Assembly (NCBI GenBank): GCA_015663065.1
Contig: DQSX01000172.1
Coordinates: 1-8,176 of the forward strand
DNA: 8,176 nt
Source: Sulfurovum sp.
GTDB taxonomy: Bacteria; Campylobacterota; Campylobacteria; Campylobacterales; Sulfurovaceae
Direction of reading: 5' to 3'
In this document: one piece after another, positions 6,416 through 8,176 of the stretch
How the letters are laid out: every line of letters begins with the position of its first letter
How positions within the stretch are numbered: the stretch's first letter is position 1
Program-made: the position numbers and the translations under genes
Notes under the pieces: model-generated
What the model saw: only the letters and a program-made list of their open reading frames with translations
The model's database searches: none
Told to the model about the DNA's origin: nothing

Positions 6416-7855
6416 CTATTTTAATTTCTTTTTAAAATCTGCCCACTCTATTTCAAGTTTTTTCATAAATTTTTTCTTAAACCATGAAACTTCTTCCATG
6501 ATCTTATGTGGTGCAGTTTCCAAGGCATGCACAATTTCTGTTGTATCAAATTTTTCCATGATCTGTTCAGCTTTTTTCTTTCCGATACCTTCTACAGAAG
6601 TTAAAAGTTTTTGCACCTTTTTTTCTGTAAGAACGATCAAATCTTCCTGTTCATTACTCTCTTCACTCTCATCACCTTCATTGATCGGTGCATGCGGGTT
6701 ACTTTTTGCATGTACTTTTCTTATGGTCTTTCCATAATTGTCCTGGAAGTTCCACTTTTCACTTGGCCACTCTTCTTTTGTTCTGTCTTTTGTTACAAGC
6801 ATTGGGTAAAGAGAATCCATCTCATGCAGGTACATTTCACCATCTTCTGTCTCTCTTACTTTTTTGTCAAGGAAATAGGCACCATCATAAGAAGGTGTAT
6901 ACTTACCAAATGTAATATAACGAAGTGTTCTAAGCACTGACGGGTCCATCTTGCCAAGCTCTTCCCAGTTGAAAAGAGGAATGTTCGGCATTGGGAATCT
7001 TCCGTTTGAAAATTTATGCATAAGGTACTGACCTATCCAGTCTCTAATGTATGGGAACGCAGCAAATGCTGTAGCACATTCCAAGATACGGTATTTACCA
7101 TCTTTACCTACTGCTACATCACATGCCCAGTACTCAGCATTCGCATCTTTAGAAACTTGAACAGCAAGGTCAAGTAACTCTTTAGGCACATTCATATAGT
7201 CCATCTCTCCACCCTGAGAAGTGTTCGTCAACCATTCACCTTTTGGTGCACGTCTCCAGAACGCACATACCGGCTTGTGACCTATAAGCATGACTCTTAC
7301 ATCTGCTTCCATAGGAACAAAGTCTTGCATATATACAGGATGGTATTTTTTCTGAGCCAAAAGATTGTGTGCTTCCTGCTTAGAGTCTACTTTATGTACG
7401 AAGTATCCACCATAGTTTGATGGTCCGTAAGACTTTTTAACGATCTTCGGGAACTCTGTTTTATCTATGAACTTCTCTGCTTTGCTTTTATCATAAAAGA
7501 TGTATGTTTTAGGGATAGGTATATCATATTTCCATGCAAAACGTGTAACGTTCTCTTTGGACTTGTTTGAAAACTGAGTATCCAGTGATGGAATGAACTG
7601 TACATTTGGAAGTTCTCTTGCGATCTCTCTAAATGTCTCATATGCTGTTGCAGGAATGTTACCTATGAGAATATCGATCTTTTTTCTTTTTACTTCTTTA
7701 ACAAAACGGTCTTTGTCATTTTTCCAGTGGTAGGTTACTGTCTCTATTTTATCCGGCCAGCCTCTGAAGTTAGACTTGTCAAAAAATCTCAATACGTAGT
7801 CGAGATAGAGCATTCCAATTTTTGGTAGTTTTTCGTTTTTCGTTTTTTTTGCCAT
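6416..7855 (-). CDS. RimK-like ATP-grasp protein with C-terminal helix-hairpin-helix
   Basis: ATP-grasp enzymes of the RimK/LysX type join an amino acid to a carboxylate through an acyl-phosphate. Of the 479 residues, about 10-100 form the N-terminal alpha/beta domain and 101-275 the ATP-grasp core. Recognisable stretches in the core are FPKIVKKSYGPSNYGG (135-150), VYMQDFVPMEADVRVMLIG (174-192), the N-x(3)-GG motif TNTSQGG (210-216), ACDVAVG (D246) and ILECATAF (E259). The usual E-x-N metal motif reads E-C-A here, so the asparagine is lost. Residues 275-390 are a conserved-looking region I cannot assign. A Glu/Ser-rich linker (393-406) leads to a helix-hairpin-helix, VEGIGKKKAEQIMEKF (421-436), and a lysine-rich tail. 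Start ATG 7855 has an AGGAA ribosome binding site five bases upstream. It is flanked by another ATP-grasp gene (27 bases) and the carboxypeptidase gene (32 bases). The substrate is unknown. Confidence 0.85.
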   Translation of the reverse strand: MAKKTKNEKLPKIGMLYLDYVLRFFDKSNFRGWPDKIETVTYHWKNDKDRFVKEVKRKKIDILIGNIPATAYETFREIARELPNVQFIPSLDTQFSNKSKENVTRFAWKYDIPIPKTYIFYDKSKAEKFIDKTEFPKIVKKSYGPSNYGGYFVHKVDSKQEAHNLLAQKKYHPVYMQDFVPMEADVRVMLIGHKPVCAFWRRAPKGEWLTNTSQGGEMDYMNVPKELLDLAVQVSKDANAEYWACDVAVGKDGKYRILECATAFAAFPYIRDWIGQYLMHKFSNGRFPMPNIPLFNWEELGKMDPSVLRTLRYITFGKYTPSYDGAYFLDKKVRETEDGEMYLHEMDSLYPMLVTKDRTKEEWPSEKWNFQDNYGKTIRKVHAKSNPHAPINEGDESEESNEQEDLIVLTEKKVQKLLTSVEGIGKKKAEQIMEKFDTTEIVHALETAPHKIMEEVSWFKKKFMKKLEIEWADFKKKLK

Positions 7856-7860
7856 TGTTT

Positions 7861-7865
7861 TTCCT
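7861..7865 (-). promoter_or_regulatory. Ribosome binding site of the second ATP-grasp gene
   Basis: AGGAA on the minus strand lies five bases before ATG 7855. It supports this start over later in-frame ATGs. The 27-base spacer is otherwise an A-rich tract on the coding strand and holds no hairpin, which fits co-transcription of the two ATP-grasp genes. Confidence 0.6.
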
Positions 7866-7882
7866 ATTGTTTATTTTTGTTT

Positions 7883-8176
7883 TTATTTTTTTGTTTTTCT
7901 ATCGATCATATCTACGATCAGATCAATTTTTTTATCGTTGAAGTTCAAGCCCATTTTTTCCTGTTCAGGTGTTGCAAACGCCGGAATACCATTCACTTCA
8001 AGTACCACATACTGTTCTTTTTCCATGTCATAAATGATGTCTATTCCCGCAATGTCCGTACCGCAAACCTTCGCTGCCCTCTTGGCTATAGCGATCACTT
8101 CATCATCCGGATCTCTTAAAAATGCTGAACCACCTGATGTAACATTAGTACGCCAGTCTGTCTTAGATGCTTTACG
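7883..8176 (-). CDS. RimK-like ATP-grasp ligase, C-terminal part only
   Basis: Only the last 97 residues are in the window; the frame stays open to its edge. The fragment begins with RTNVTSGGSAFLRD, the N-x(3)-GG motif of RimK/LysX-type ligases. It continues through VCGTDIAGIDIIYD (metal-ligand aspartate) and VVLEVNGIPAF, with the E-x-N metal motif intact, and ends in a lysine-rich tail. A GTG at 8098 is internal, because the family motif lies before it. It is the first visible gene of a likely operon and a paralogue of the gene that follows: the order R/L-T-N...GG, D...D, L-E is the same in both, but the metal asparagine is kept only here. By family it would add an amino acid, often glutamate, to a peptide, protein or small acid; the true substrate cannot be read from this fragment. 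Confidence 0.85.
   Translation of the reverse strand, partial: RKASKTDWRTNVTSGGSAFLRDPDDEVIAIAKRAAKVCGTDIAGIDIIYDMEKEQYVVLEVNGIPAFATPEQEKMGLNFNDKKIDLIVDMIDRKTKK

Noticed and set aside
7856..7910. T-rich tract on the plus strand as a terminator
   Set aside because: No stem precedes it on either strand. It encodes the lysine-rich end of one gene and an A-rich leader of the next.
7883..8098. Short separate gene starting at GTG 8098
   Set aside because: The frame continues upstream to the window edge and contains the RTN...GG motif of RimK-like ligases, so this is the end of a longer gene.
6416..8176. The two ATP-grasp frames as one gene broken by a frameshift
   Set aside because: Both contain the same C-terminal ATP-grasp motifs, and the second has its own ribosome binding site and N-terminal domain. 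They are tandem paralogues.

Overview
The window looks like chromosomal DNA from a low-GC Gram-negative bacterium. My best guess is a Sulfurovum/Sulfurimonas-like member of the Campylobacterota. The basis is general: AT-rich spacers, lysine- and glutamate-rich proteins, tight same-strand gene packing and the overall feel of the ArsB and ATP-grasp sequences. No marker gene fixes the taxonomy.

Layout. Positions 1-1116 on the plus strand hold an N-terminally cut arsB, the membrane pump for arsenite. It converges on a minus-strand block that fills the rest of the window, and the 55-base gap between them can fold into two competing hairpins. Read in the direction of transcription, the minus block contains: the last 97 residues of a RimK-like ATP-grasp ligase (8176-7883); a complete second ATP-grasp protein with a C-terminal helix-hairpin-helix (7855-6416); a large M14 zinc carboxypeptidase with FN3 and DNRLRE-type modules (6383-3807); a protein of unknown function built of about ten LRV-like helical repeats (3703-2300); and a MoxR-type AAA+ ATPase (2176-1172). 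The first three genes are separated by only 27 and 32 bases and look like one operon. A perfect 9-bp-arm palindrome and promoter-like motifs in the 103-base gap before the repeat protein suggest a new transcription unit there. A cluster of REP-like repeats sits between the repeat protein and the MoxR gene.

How the genes may work together. Two adjacent ATP-grasp ligases followed by a carboxypeptidase with no signal peptide suggest a system that adds residues to a peptide or protein end and removes them again, by analogy with RimK-type glutamylation and M14 deglutamylation. By a hand alignment, the peptidase carries an arginine at the specificity position (CPA 255), which would favour acidic C-terminal residues. 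The second ligase lacks the usual E-x-N metal asparagine and carries a helix-hairpin-helix, so it may be a specialised or regulatory partner. All of this is inference. The repeat protein and the MoxR ATPase may form a separate chaperone-like pair; the VWA protein that normally accompanies MoxR is not in the window.
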